DNA of 64,000 nt. It comes from Perilla frutescens. Lineage: Eukaryota; Streptophyta; Magnoliopsida; Lamiales; Lamiaceae. Positions within the stretch are counted from its first letter, which is position 1. The number at the start of each line of letters is the position of its first letter. The notes beneath the pieces are model-generated. The model was given only the letters and a program-made list of their open reading frames with translations, ran no database searches and had not been told where the DNA came from. Shown here piece by piece: positions 44,542-56,466 of this stretch. A program made the translations under genes and the position numbers. The stretch is from the NCBI GenBank assembly GCA_026008535.1, contig BRKX01000015.1, positions 25,627,501 to 25,691,500 on the forward strand, in the 5' to 3' direction.

Positions 44542-47086
44542 ATGGCCAAGGAAAGCACACAAGTTGTTCGTCGTAAGTTCAATTTCAGAGAAACTGGAGA
44601 GTCATCTCAGAAATTTCAAGTGAGTCTATACAGAGAGAAGTTTCTTCATAAAGCCACATTTAGAGAAAAATGCTCAAACTCTCCACTATGTGATTTCATC
44701 ATCACCAAAATCAATCAAGGTGGACTACAACAATTTACAGGAGTCACTCCTAACAAAATCTATCCAGAACCAGTCTGTGAGTTTTATCTAAATTCAAAAG
44801 CACATGGTGATAGAATTACAACTGAAGTGAGAGGGGTGGAACTGGAAATCACCCCAGAATCACTGGGAAGGATTTTTCATCTTTCAACTAATGGAATACG
44901 ATTGGAGGAAGTAGATGTCAATCCACAAGAGATCTACAATAGTTGGAAGGATGATGATTGTCATGAAGCATTCAAAAGAACCACTCCTATCTCGTGCTTT
45001 CAAGAAGAATACAAGATTCTAGCTTCATTGGCAATAAGGATAATTGTTGGAATCACAAGAAGCCACTCAGAAATGTCAGTACAAAAGTACAAAGTGTGTT
45101 GTGCAATATTTTAAGGGATCAAGGTCAACTGGGCTCAGTACTTCTATGTTCAAATCAAAAAGTACGTAGACATCGTCAAAAAGAACTGGAATGACAAAAT
45201 GTTCAAACAGAACATGTGTTTCCCCTGCAGAATCAACAAACTACTCGAAGAAGAACTCAATTTCATAGCCACAGAAACTGACACTCTCTCAATAGAAGAG
45301 ACTGACTATATACCAGCAGTCATCCGAAGGTAGCTAGGATCAAAAGCTCTAAGTCTAAAAAATTCAGGGAAAACCAAAGAAGCAGTTAGCAGAAAGAGAA
45401 AAGGAAAGGAGATTGATGAAGAACCTCATCAGAGTGACTCTGACTCAAAAGATCACATACCAATCTGTCGTCTGATCAGAATACCAATTCAAGCTCAACC
45501 CATATAGCAAGTTCCTTTCATCACAGACAACCCAGAATTCATTAAAGCTCATCAAATCAAAAGAACTGCAAAGGGATCAGTTCAATCCAAGAAAGGAGTT
45601 GGAAATTCTAAAGAGGAGAGGGAAAGGAGAAAAAGAGCAGAACCACCGCCTCCACCAGAATTACCTCCCTTCGGTGTCAAAACATTTGATATGGCACCAT
45701 CTCGGGACTCAACAATACCATATGGAGGAGTTTCACCATGAAGCTCTGAAGCTGATTACTTCAGAATGACTTACCCTCTAATGGACAGGACACCTGGGAA
45801 CAGAAGAGCCCGATCAAAAGCCATAGCAGCAAAGCAAAGAGCTGACAAAGATGTAGTAGACTTCATTAAGATGAATTTTTAAGAATTCGTGGCCGATTCA
45901 GAAGAACTGCTCAAGGCTCTTGCAAGGTACTGCTATTGGTATCTATGGAGATAATGTCTTAACTCGGAAACACATTTTTTTTCTAACACGTCTGCATGGA
46001 ATGAGCTTCTAGAGAATAGAAGAAAAGTGGAGTATACAGTGGGTAGGATAAGAAACTCCTGAACAAAATCCAATAGATACATTAAGGAGAATGCTAGATC
46101 TCCGAAGATGTCATTCAAAGCCAGCCGAGCAAGCACTGGTTGAAGTTATGAATGATCTTCTCAATTGGGCCAATATTGAACTGCCATAACTGCAAACCTA
46201 AGAAGAGCAAGAGCTCTGGAATAATCCTCAAGTGCATCAGTGCTGGTTATTAAATGAGGTCTACAAGATCAGAGTTCAACAATAGCAACAGATTGCTGAA
46301 GAAATTCAAAGACAAAATCAGCAAAGCTTTTATCAGACGTCAACAACTGAGGCCTCTACATCCAGAGCTACAACAATTCATCAAGTCTCAAGATAGCTTA
46401 GATTCAAAGATTCTTAACAAACTGATTAACTTGGAATCAATCTTATCACAGAATCGTTAGAGCACAGATCACCAACTGCTGAAGGAACTCACAAGTATTC
46501 AACTGACTTGGAGTTTGAAGAGTTACTGAGGTCACTAGTTAGACCAAATGAAGGTCAAACTGAAGGGCCAATCGAGCAGACTGAGCAAATAGAGGACCAA
46601 CATGTGTCCCAAAATGCTCCAAATGCCAAGCCAGCTGAGAAGGCTCAAATGACTGAAGAAACTGAGGATAAGACAGATCTCCAACTGCCGCTGGCTACCC
46701 TTGTCAAGCCTATCTCTTAGTTTGAGTCCTCAAAAAGAATATCAACTGATGAAGCCACTGATGAGCCAAACCCAGAGGAAATCCCAACTGATCAAGTTGA
46801 TGAAGTGCCAGATTGTGAAAATCTGACTGATCAGTTGAGTGAAGAGCAACAGGAAGGCTACACATGCTCACAAGCCATGGTGGTATATGTGGATCCAAAT
46901 CAGCAAAGATCACAGCTTCCAATACCACCAGAGAAAAGTTATGGAGAAATAGAGAGCCTGGAAAATCCTGAGCAGTCCAGGACAATTCCCTGTAAAGAGC
47001 TGGATAGAACTGAAGATGGAGATGAAGCGGCATCACAAGGTGATAATCTTGTATTTAATGATAATACTATAATGCTTCATGATGAT

Positions 47087-47091
47087 GCAAC
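47087..47091. repeat. Target-site duplication GCAAC, left copy
   Basis: Identical to 48464-48468 across the solo LTR. Confidence 0.9.
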
Positions 47092-48463
47092 TGTTAGTTT
47101 TGTATACTGGAAGACTTGTCTTTGTATACTTTTCTGATGATGTGGTGATATGAAATGAAAGTTATTGCAGTCACTGTTTGTATTTAGATTATGTTCTATA
47201 ATTGTTCTATGCAATGTTCCATATACTTACATTGTAGATGATATAGTGTGGGGAGTCACATGGTAAGATCACCATCGGTACACCGTAGAATAATCTGATA
47301 AGTTAGTTTATCTTGACTAACTGATTATTCTAGTACACTTGTTAGTGTATTGAGGAGGATCACGATAGGATACTATTCTCTATCTCTGACCCAATTACTG
47401 AGAGAATAAAGATCCACAGAGTTCGGGTTCTAAACTCATGTGATATTGGCGAACATATGTGTACGTTGTTTGTTACTTTGATTTATCAATGGGTGAGATC
47501 TTTTCATAGACCGAATTTGATATCTTGGGTAATAACAATGTATACATGATGTCTCGAGCAGTATGCATGAGCACCGTGTCCTGGTGCGCCAGGTTGATGA
47601 TGTTCTTTTGAGGAAACACAAGTTCATGTTGAAACCCTACAAGTGGAATTTATTCCGTACATGAGTAAAGCTTGTGTGGTACTACTCAAGGTTTTAGATG
47701 TTAATTAATTATAGCTGTCAAAGGCTGACATAATTAATTAATGAACATTATATCTTAAACACGGGGAATGGCTGGACTAAAGGAGAAAGCATATTTGTAA
47801 ATATGTATTAAATTGGTAGGTTAGTTTTACTTCTTTAGTGGAATAAAAGTAAAACTTAATTTATTTAATTATATCCTAAGTTTATTGGATATTGGATATT
47901 AAATAAATTAGTGGGCCAATTTAATATTCTTCTAGATCTCTGTTGTAGCCCAATTGACTGATAGTGGACTGGATATTGAACTTGAGATAGAGGCCCAAAC
48001 CTAGTAGGGTTGGGAGTTGAATTTTTGGCCACTCCCTATATAAATATAGGGAGGGGGTTCGAAAATTTCAGTGTTAACATCAGCCCCTCTTTGTCTCTCA
48101 AAGTTATCCACATATTTCACAAACCTATCTAGTAGATTTCAGCCGACTCTGAATCTAGATACAGTCCGGGAATACAACAGAAGATCTTTGAGTAGAATCT
48201 GTGCTGGTCAAATTTTTGAGGAAAAAGGGGCGTCACTTTTGTGTTCATTCAACAGCAAGATTAGATCTTTAATCTTGTCCTCAGACCGTCTGACAATTGT
48301 AAGTAATTCGAATCTATGTATTCCGCTTCGTTAGATTCGTTTTGCATGGTTTTGTGCTTGACATGATAAACATGCATGTGACATAAAAATATGATTTGCA
48401 TAAACATGGATTAATGAACAACCAATAGATCCTGCGGTGGTTTAATTCAAAAAAACCCCAATA
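47092..48463 (+). mobile_element. Solo LTR of the copia-1 family nested in element A
   Basis: It starts TGTTAGTTTTGTATACTGG and ends ACCCCAATA, matching the copia-1 LTR over its length (1,372 bp). It is flanked by GCAAC on both sides and has no internal region. A TATA box lies in an inverted repeat at 48030-48051. Some small ORFs on it are not genes. Confidence 0.93.
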
Positions 48464-48468
48464 GCAAC
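48464..48468. repeat. Target-site duplication GCAAC, right copy
   Basis: Identical to 47087-47091. Confidence 0.9.
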
Positions 48469-48810
48469 AACAGCAGTTCAGTTCCAGGAGCAACCAGAAA
48501 GCTCCATTGCTCAGTGCACAGTTCAGCATGAAGAACTGTTTCGCAGCATCCAGCAGCAGCTCAAACTGCACAATGAGATCATCAAGCAGCTGCAAGAACA
48601 AGTGAAAGCTCAGCAAGCCAAGGCAGACTTGTTAAGAAACGACAAAACTGGTGAGCCACCTGCTAAAAGATAGAAAACAGAGCACAAGAAGGATTAGAGA
48701 CTGATCAAGCTCAACTGATTAGGATCTCTAAGTACTCCTCTAGTAATTTTACTCTGTAATCCTTTGGATCAATAAAATATCTTTATTGATAAAATGCCAT
48801 GTCAACAAAA

Positions 48811-49113
48811 CCATTTGAATTCTTACCGTTGAATACCTGACAAAGGCATTTAAGGCCAAAAGCAAAAGCAAGGGACAAAAAATTTTCAAAGATATATAAG
48901 TATCATTTATTGCTCATAAATCAATCTAGATCTAGTCCTTGCTAAGAAGAGACATACTCATACCATTTGAATTCTTACAGTTGAATTTCTGACAAAGACA
49001 TTTAAGGACAAAAGCAAAAGCAAGGGACATAAAATTTTCAAAGATATATGAGTATCATTTATTGCTCATAAATCAATCCAGATCTAGTCCTTGCTAAGAA
49101 GAGACATACTCAT
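48811..49113 (+). repeat. 152-bp tandem duplication in the leader of accessory module 2
   Basis: Copy 1 (48811-48962) and copy 2 (48963-49113) both begin CCATTTGAATTCTTAC and end GACATACTCAT; they differ at only a handful of positions. Non-coding. Confidence 0.9.
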
Positions 49114-49191
49114 TCCTCAAATCATTCAAGAAAAAGTCTCTTCTCACTCTCATCTCTCTCACTCTCTCAAAATTCTAGCCAAATTTCTTCA

Positions 49192-51200
49192 ATGGCAGAA
49201 TTTCTCAGTTCCCCCAATTCCTTCAAAAATCAAGCGATGAGAGATAAATTCCTTGAGAGGAAGAAATTCCAGGAAATTCTCCATGAATCAAACGGCTAAA
49301 ACTTGCTTGTTAGTCTTCACAAGACATGGATTCTTCACTACCTGAAAACACCACCATTAATGTTCTTCAGACAAAATCGGGTATGTGAATTTCTTCTTCA
49401 AGCACAAATTAGTGCAAATGGCAAGGAAATATCATCAGTTATCCAAGGCTGACCTATCAAGATAACTAAAGGAACAATTGCTGAAGTTTTTCAAGTTCCA
49501 AGATAAGGAGCAACAGTTCAAGAATTGAGTAAAGCAGCTGAACCATACTGGAGAAGGTGGAAAGCCCCCACCTGTTGAAAGGCATTCAGTTTTACCACAG
49601 CTAAAACTGATCTAAGGCCAGAGTATGGAGTTCTGCTCGACATCACCAAAAGGATGATGTTTGGAACAATTGGAAGCCAAAGCCAGCTTACCCAAGAGAG
49701 GTACATGGTGATCGATGATTCACCTAGCTGAAGGACGCGAAATAAGCTGGGCAGAGTTTTTATTTTCTCAGATCAAGCGTCATATCCTCAAGGCCTTCAA
49801 CTCAAAGAGAACAATGAAATTTGAGTCTATAGTGGGACTCGTTCTCAGGATGAGCAAGATGATTGAAGACATCTTGAAGCTACCGAATGATGATGGCTTT
49901 CCAGTCCTTGTCTCTGACTGGATTCCCAAGAGAGGAAGCACTCATCTCAACTCACTCAAGAAGAAAAGGAGGACCAAAGGCAATACAAGTGCCACAGCCT
50001 CAACCACTTCAACTACCAATGCCGTTCCGTCACTAGTCTCAAAGAATGGATCTACAACTGATTTTCAAGGCTGTTCTGATCCAGATGAGCTCATTCCATT
50101 CATCGGAATCCCTCATCTAGACTATGGAGATGATTAATTTAGGAGCACTTGCCCTCCTCTCCAACTGACGAAAAAAAATATTCGCACTTTCTACAGTGGT
50201 GAATATGCAGCCAAAAATGCACAGAAAGAGGTAATCAATTTACTTCTTACTCAATTTGCATTTGTGGCTAAGCAAGATCAAGAGCTTTTCAAGCAACTGC
50301 ACCGGTACTTCTACTGGTACAACTGGAGACATTAAATGTCCATCCAGTCTCATTTTTTATCACTGCTTTTCACGGTATGAGTTTTTGGCAATGAGAAGAA
50401 GTTTGTAGTTTAAAATGGATAGGGTCTTCAAATCTATTTCCTCCAACAATCGTGCAAGTTCAGAGGATTTTGAGTCATCGATTGACCAACAAAATCCCTC
50501 CAACTGCCCTACTTTTCAAATTGAGAAGTGATACTAAGGCTCAAGAAGAAGCAAGAGTTCAGCAGCATGTCAACTGCACAACCAGCCTTGCTTGTTGAAA
50601 ACTGAATTTTGATAATCTGTCAAATCAGTTAGCTGAGCCACCTTGACCAACTGAACCTGCAACTTCTCAGATGCACAGAGATCCACCTCTTACCCCAGTT
50701 ACAGTGAGTCGACTATATGATATTGAAGATACTGCCACATTACCAAATCTCTTGTCTAAGAGATATGTCACCTCACTGATCGCTTCAAGCTCAAAGACAG
50801 CCACCTAGCCACCCAACTGAACCCTTAGGAAGTTCAGTTCAAGTCATCCCTCAAGAGGAACTTGCAAAGTAGACAAAGGGTCACATCAGCTGAAGCCAAG
50901 CACCGGAATTAATCCGTGAAAAAAGTAAGGCCAGAGAAGCCTGCTGAAAGAACTGGATCTGTGTCGAAGAGGAAAAGACCAAACTCCCTGATGAGAGCAG
51001 TGAAGAGAATCCAGTTCACTCCATCAAGAATAGAAAACTGACTGAGATTTAATCCAGCAGTTCAGCAACTGATGTCATCAGTTCAGTGATGAATCAGTTC
51101 AAGAGGTCAAACAGAAGACATGACAGAGCTAATCGATCAGTTGCCACATCGTCAGTTCACAAAAGACATCATTTGGACTGTATCCCAACTGACCAAGGAT
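49192..51200 (+). pseudogene. Accessory (env-like) ORF module 2 of element A
   Basis: The ATG at 49192 starts a frame with stops that keeps similarity to module 1: the segment RVCEFLLQAQISANGKEI near 49375 aligns with VCEFYLNSKAHGDRI. It then shifts one frame near 49720 and continues in 49715-50137 (140 codons), where EISWAEFLFSQIKRH near 49740 aligns with VNWAQYFYVQIKKYV. The RYFYWYNWRH motif is near 50307, followed by FHGMSFW near 50368. The remainder to about 51200 is Ser/Thr/Glu-rich with stops. It is a diverged copy of module 1 in the same order of motifs. Confidence 0.65.
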
Positions 51201-51720
51201 AAGTTTTAAATTGATTGTTCTTTAAGCTTATTCTTAATAAATTATTACCGTTGAGATTCATTTTCTCATAATCTAACGGACATAATTTTCGAATTGGAGA
51301 TATCTCAAAGATAGCTAGCATTTATGCTACTGACCAGAATCAACCACTAAAGTGGAAAGTGAGTTGATTGCTTGAGAGATATAAATAGCAAAATCCTGCA
51401 CCAAATATTTGCTATATATGGCAGCTACCCCATTTTCAAAATCGAAGAAATCTCAACCGCTGATCCAAAGTAAGAATTATCTTGCGGACGACTGAGATAT
51501 CCATCATATTTAACCCAGCCGTGCATCAGTCAAATCTATTTACTGATCAGTTGAGGAGTACTCGAGTGCTACTCATTGTACATGCATGCAAAGCTTCCTT
51601 TAAATGCTAAGGAGATATCGATCAAAGATCACACATCTATCTTCTTAATTCTCCTTGCATTGCTTTGCATCCTTCTCTCTCTACTCCATTCAAACTCTCT
51701 AAACTACTTTTTTTTACAGA
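51201..51720 (+). other. Leader before accessory module 3
   Basis: Non-coding A+T-rich stretch with TTACCGTTG at 51245 and an AATAAA-like signal near 51235. A strong-looking acceptor (TTTTTTTTACAG) ends at 51719, two bases before the ATG at 51721. Confidence 0.45.
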
Positions 51721-53475
51721 ATGGAACTCCCCACTCAGTACATTGATCCAGCTAGACTTGCTCCTAATCTCCAAAGAGACAAGTTCGTAGAACTGGATTT
51801 TCTAAAGAAGAGACTACAAGCTGAAGAGTTTCATCACTTGGTCATAGTAGCGGAGGAAACTGAACTATTTCAGTTTCTTACTCAAGGCCCGCAGAATGAG
51901 TGTTGCTTTCCGAAGCATGTTACCGAATTCTATATATATTCTGAAGTTACAGACAACGAAAACATCATCTCAACAGTCGGTATGCACTCGATGGTCATCT
52001 CCAAGGATACCATGATGGAGACACTCCATCTTCCAAGAGCAGGTTCTCAGGTAGGCTCGATAGCCATGCCTAATCAACGAGAGTTGTGGAGCTAATGGAC
52101 AAAACCAGACATTGAGCATAATGATTACTCACACAGATTGAAGGACAGTCTACGGTCAGAGTTCATTCAACTCCAAGATATAGTCATTCACTGCCTGAGA
52201 GACAACTTGGACTATACTCATTTCAGTACCGAACATGCTCACCTGATGGCACTCATCTTCAACCGATGCAAAGTTGACTGGGCATCGTATGTGCTATCAC
52301 AATTGCGCCAGAAAGTTCGAAAAGTCAGTTTTGACCATCAAACTGGAACATTCACATAGAAACTAGCGTTCCTCAACCGGATCAGCATGATCATATGTGA
52401 TCAGATCCAAGTTCTCCATCAACAAGATGATTTGCTAGATAGGAGAGACTATCTCCCCACAATTTTTATCAAGAGAAGAAGAAACATGAAGCCTTTCAGC
52501 AAACAATCGAGACGGTAGAGAACTGCTGAATCAGGTCCCTCCACTCCGACTGAACCGACTTCAAATAGTCACGGCAAGCAACTCATGTCAGAGGATGACA
52601 TGACATCAGAGTCAACTACACTAGCTGAGTCTGAACCAGCTGAAACCAACTACATGGATGGCATTGAATATCTCTTCAATGAGACTCTCAACAATCTGCT
52701 TTCAAGCAAATTTCACATCATTGAGAGCCATGACTCTGATCTCTTTAATCAACTGAGGAGATCTCTCAGATGGTCACTCTGGAGATATCAAGTTGATGAA
52801 GCAGTTATGTTTGAACTGCTCGACAAGAAGGGACGCCACTTCCGGAATTAAGAAGGAATGTGGAGTAGAAACTGGATGAAAAATCTGCTCACGACTACTC
52901 CCACACTCTCCGAGATCATGGATTCGATGATTCACAAAATCCAGCATGGAGTACCAGGCACAGCTCCTCTACCTTTTGCAGAGCCATCCAACTCATCCTC
53001 CACACCGATAGAGTTCAACCACAATCCTCCAACTGACGAATTCTTCACAAGTCTGGCCCTGATGATAACTGAACCTCAAGTTTAGTCTCCACTGTCAGAT
53101 CTACGGCAACTCATGCCCACTGAAGAAACATCCAACTGGCTACCCTCACCATCGCACAAACAACCATATCCCTCCCTATTTGAAGGTAACCTTGCTACCA
53201 CATTTAGCTTGTTACCACATGTTCTCATTCCATCTTTTGATCTACAACTGCACACCCTTTTGGATGATGCTAAAAATGGCGAAGAGAATGAAGAAATTGA
53301 GAAAGATGATGGAATAAACTTTCTGAGTCTCTGGGATGAGATTCAAAGAGAACCCTCACAGTTTCAGGGGGAAGTACAACCTCAAGGGGGAGTAATGAGG
53401 ACTGTAGGAACTGCTCGAGAAGAGATGCATCAGCCTCAGGGGGGAAGTTTAGGAAAATGTCTGGAGAAGAGCTAG
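51721..53475 (+). pseudogene. Accessory (env-like) ORF module 3 of element A, single frame with stops
   Basis: From the ATG at 51721 one frame of 585 codons runs to the TAG ending at 53475 and is broken only by in-frame stops (ending at 52095, 52359, about 52518, 52851 and 53085); no frameshift is needed. Landmarks: VTEFYIYSEVTDNENIIST near 51919, CKVDWASYVLSQLRQ near 52270, LRWSLWRYQ near 52765, and MWSRNWMKN near 52858. These align with those of modules 1 and 2. The C-terminal half has LATTF near 53190 and an LDDAKNGEE segment near 53257, shared with element B. The role is not known. Confidence 0.72.
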
Positions 53476-53816
53476 AGATAGAAGATAATTGTCTCAGGGG
53501 AAAGTTTGGGGAGACATCTGGATGAATGCTAGTGCTAGAGAAAGAGGAGAATCTAGGAACTGGTGGAACAAATGAAGAAGGAGATGAGTACCAACTGAAG
53601 AAGCGCAGCAGCTGAAGAGCTAGAAACTGAAGAAAAAGAAGAAGAAAAAGAAAAACAAACTGTTGTAGATTGAAAGAAATCTAATTAGTTTATACAATCA
53701 GTTTCTTAGCTATAAAAAGGTTTCTTGCTTGATTGTGTTCTCCTTTAGCCAACTCAAAATTTCTTACACTCAGTTTTTCTATCATTGCTCAATTTTGTCA
53801 AGTTTTGAACATCATC

Positions 53817-53829
53817 AAAAGGGGAAAAT
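53817..53829 (+). other. Polypurine tract of element A
   Basis: AAAAGGGGAAAAT directly before the 3' LTR start TGTTAGG. Confidence 0.88.
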
Positions 53830-55771
53830 TGTTAGGAAAAACTATAAAGAGTTTTCCAGACTGGGGTTTTGATGAGATGTCAAAATATGCAAAGAGCCTT
53901 GAAAAACTGAAAAAAAATCAAGCAGAAAACTAAGGTTGATCAAAAATAAAATCTGAGCTATCAAAGCCTAAAAATGATAAATCCTGAGAGAAAGAGAAAA
54001 GAAAAGAAAAGAGAGAAAAGAAAAGAGAAAAAGAAAAGAAAAGAGAGAGAAAAGAAAAGAGAGAAAAAAGAAAAAGAAAAAGAAAAAGAAAAGAAAATAG
54101 ATCCAACCCAAGAGCTGTTGAAAAAGAAAACAGTAGCTTGATTGCTAGATCAGTTAGCAAGTCAAGTAAAACTGAAAGATACAAGTACTATCAAATCTTG
54201 AAGTACCAACTGCCATTAGTCTACAGTTATGAACTGAAGAAAAATACAAGTTCAAGGCACCAGTTCAGAAGTACCCAATTCCAGCTGAAGACCAAAGTTC
54301 CAGCTGAAGAGAGAGTACTCGTTCCAGCTAAAGGAGAATGCCAGCTGAAGAATACATCAGTCCGAGCTGAAGGATATACCAGCTCAAGAAAGTTCCAGCT
54401 GAAGATGTACCAGTTCAAAGGATACCAGCTGAAGACGCATCAGTTTAGAAGACCAACTGAAGAAGCGCCAGCATCCGAACTGAAGACCAAAGTTCCAGCT
54501 GAAGGGACACCTGTCCAAAATACCAGCTGAAGAACACTGGTTCAAAACTACCAGCTGAAGCAAATAAAACTGGAGCTCAGAAAGCATCAAGCCAGAGTCC
54601 AGAATTGCCAGCTGAAGAAGATCTTAACTGGAGCTTACAAAACCGCCAAAGATGTGTAGAACTGACAGCCGAGGAACAGAAGATTCCAACTGCCAGCAGA
54701 AGCCCAGAACTGAAGATCAAGACAGAAGCTGTATCTAAAATTCAAATTTCAAAAGAGCCAACAAGTAGATCTTGAAGTTAATGCAACGGAGATCTTGGAA
54801 CAAATGCATGTCAGAAGAACAAAGGCTACTCAAGGACTCTTTAAAAGAAAGGCCCCTCAATGGCTTTATCATTTATGATCACACAGTGATCAACAATGGT
54901 CACCAGCCACTCATCTATAAAAGATGAGCAACCCAGAAGATGGCTGTGACTTTTGCAAGACTTTTTGCTTAGACTTTTTGCAAAAACTCTCTGCAAAAAC
55001 GTTGTGCTTAGACTTAGCGAAGACGTTCGCCTCTAAAGCCTCAAGCTTAAAACTCAGCAAAGCAAAGGTCCCAATTGAAGAGAAGGAGCCAGATCGCTCA
55101 TCAAGCTAGCTGTTGAAGAATTTCAGCCAGAGCCATTCTCTCAGTTCTGTTCTACAATGATCAACTACCCAGTTCAAGTCAAAGACGCGCAAAGGAGCAC
55201 ACCAGTTGATATCACTTTTAAGACTGTCTTCTTGAAGATCGAAAGAGATCTAAAACCTTGTAAAGACGAGAAATAGCACCTAAAGTCTTAATGAGCAGTT
55301 GAGATCGGTAAGTGTGAGCTGTCGACCAGAAACCGGCTGAGGAGGCTGCTATCATTGGATCACCGCTTACGGGAAAACATCAGTTGGAAAGGAATTCGTG
55401 ACTCGTAAAGTCACCGTCAGCCAGGTCCAATACCTGTCTTCACTGTGTAACTGTAATAAAGGAACTTTACACTTGCATAGTGAATTGCCCTTCTGTAGAA
55501 GGAAGAGAGGACGTAGAAGTTGAGTTTCGAACCTCTATAAAATTATTTCTGTGTTCTGCTTTGTTTTTAGTTTTCAGTTGCATGTTTTAAACTGCACACT
55601 ACAAGCACACATAGCACTCCGAGCTAGCTGATCATCTCAACTAATCTGGTAACAACACGGATAACTTCACGAGTCAAACGGGCCCTGATTATTCTGCAAA
55701 TATTGTTAAGTTTTGGATCAGTTTATTCATCCTCTCCTCTAAACTAATTTTGTCTCACCACGGGACCAATA
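53830..55771 (+). repeat. 3' LTR of element A (1,942 bp)
   Basis: Starts TGTTAGGAAAAACTATAAAG and ends CACGGGACCAATA. It matches the 5' LTR throughout, including the CAGCTGAAG minisatellite (54230-54720) and the TATA inverted repeat (54910-54928). The stretch before the TATA and the AAGAAAAGAGA tract differ in length. Confidence 0.92.
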
Positions 55772-55776
55772 TGAAT
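55772..55776. repeat. Target-site duplication TGAAT of element A, right copy
   Basis: Identical to 35818-35822. Confidence 0.9.
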
Positions 55777-56461
55777 GTTGTGGCTAAGGCATCTGTATAA
55801 AAAGGTAAGGCAAAATGTGATTGTTGAGGAGACTAAAGCCAGTTGAAATCTTCATGTGTTGGCAAAAGGGCTTCTATGTCAGAGAAAGAAGATGGAGCTG
55901 GCTCGAGAAAGTCCATGAAATGCAGGTTTGTGAATAGTTCATCATCAGAAGAAGTGTGAATATCTCCTAAAGACAGAATGATTGGTGAAGCTGGGGATCC
56001 TGCCGGTAGAATGGGTGCTTTAGTTGGAACTTCTAGCTGAACCCGCATGATCATATAGTCTAAGATTTCAGCTATCATCGGAGGCATGAAGTACGGATGA
56101 TTGATCCATGCTCGGCTCCAATTTGCTTCTTGTGGGCAATAAGCTGATCCTCTAGATTGGACTAAATGTATCATTGTGACATTGTCAGCTTGAAATCTCC
56201 ATATATGCCACTGAAGATATTTACGAAGATTATTGAAAAGAGAAGGATTTATTGCTTTGAATATCCTAAAGTGCTCATTGAGTTGATGCTAAAGAGTTTG
56301 AGCAAACTCTTCTGCAATGGAATCCTAGGGGTAAGGATTGTAGTATGCCGGATGAGCAGATAAGATCAACTGATTATTCAGTTGACTGATTGAGGGAACA
56401 AGATGAGGGGCAATTTCATTGACTAGATGCTTCTCTTGAGCTATAGTTACTCATTCTTATT
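55777..56461 (-). pseudogene. Sirevirus B accessory ORF, module-3-like part
   Basis: The minus-strand ORF 56174-55833 and text to its right correspond to module 3 of element A: NWSRAWINHPYFMPPMIAEI aligns with SRNWMKNLLTTTP, and THEDFNWL with TEETSNWL. Upstream on the minus strand, NNLRKYLQWHIWRFQAD near 56215 aligns with the LRWSLWRYQ motif. The frame is broken and is cut at 56461 by solo LTR C. The end at 55777 joins the text at 35822 on the other side of element A. Confidence 0.75.
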
Positions 56462-56466
56462 GGTTT
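56462..56466. repeat. Target-site duplication GGTTT, left copy
   Basis: Identical to 58853-58857. Confidence 0.85.

Larger units (their letters stand above)
44542..48674 (+). pseudogene. Accessory (env-like) ORF module 1 of element A, split by a solo LTR
   Basis: The ATG at 44542 opens a frame of 190 codons to 45114; reading continues in the same frame past stops to about 45950, then shifts. Landmarks: VCEFYLNSKAHGDRITTEV near 44774, VNWAQYFYVQIKKYV near 45124, a basic/proline-rich stretch (RRKRAEPPPPPELPPF near 45630), and a YCYWYLWR motif near 45930. An acidic Glu/Gln-rich part follows (46508-47091), interrupted at 47091 by the solo LTR. After the LTR (48464-48674) comes a Gln-rich coiled coil. 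The first half resembles the domain labelled putative plant transposon protein in databases. Its position downstream of pol is where Sireviruses carry an env-like ORF; no clear membrane segment was seen here. Function unknown. Confidence 0.7.
35823..55771 (+). mobile_element. Sirevirus-type Ty1/copia retrotransposon A, structurally complete (19,949 bp)
   Basis: It has two LTRs (35823-37772 and 53830-55771), a tRNA-Met primer site, gag, a long gag-protease spacer, protease, integrase, RT, RNase H, three accessory (env-like) ORF modules, a polypurine tract and the 5-bp duplication TGAAT on both sides. Element length, the spacer with coiled coil and the accessory region mark the Sirevirus lineage. 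All frames carry stops, and the LTRs differ from each other at roughly one base in ten in the stretch compared, plus indels, so the copy is old. A solo LTR (47092-48463) is nested in it. It inserted antisense into element B. Confidence 0.93.
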
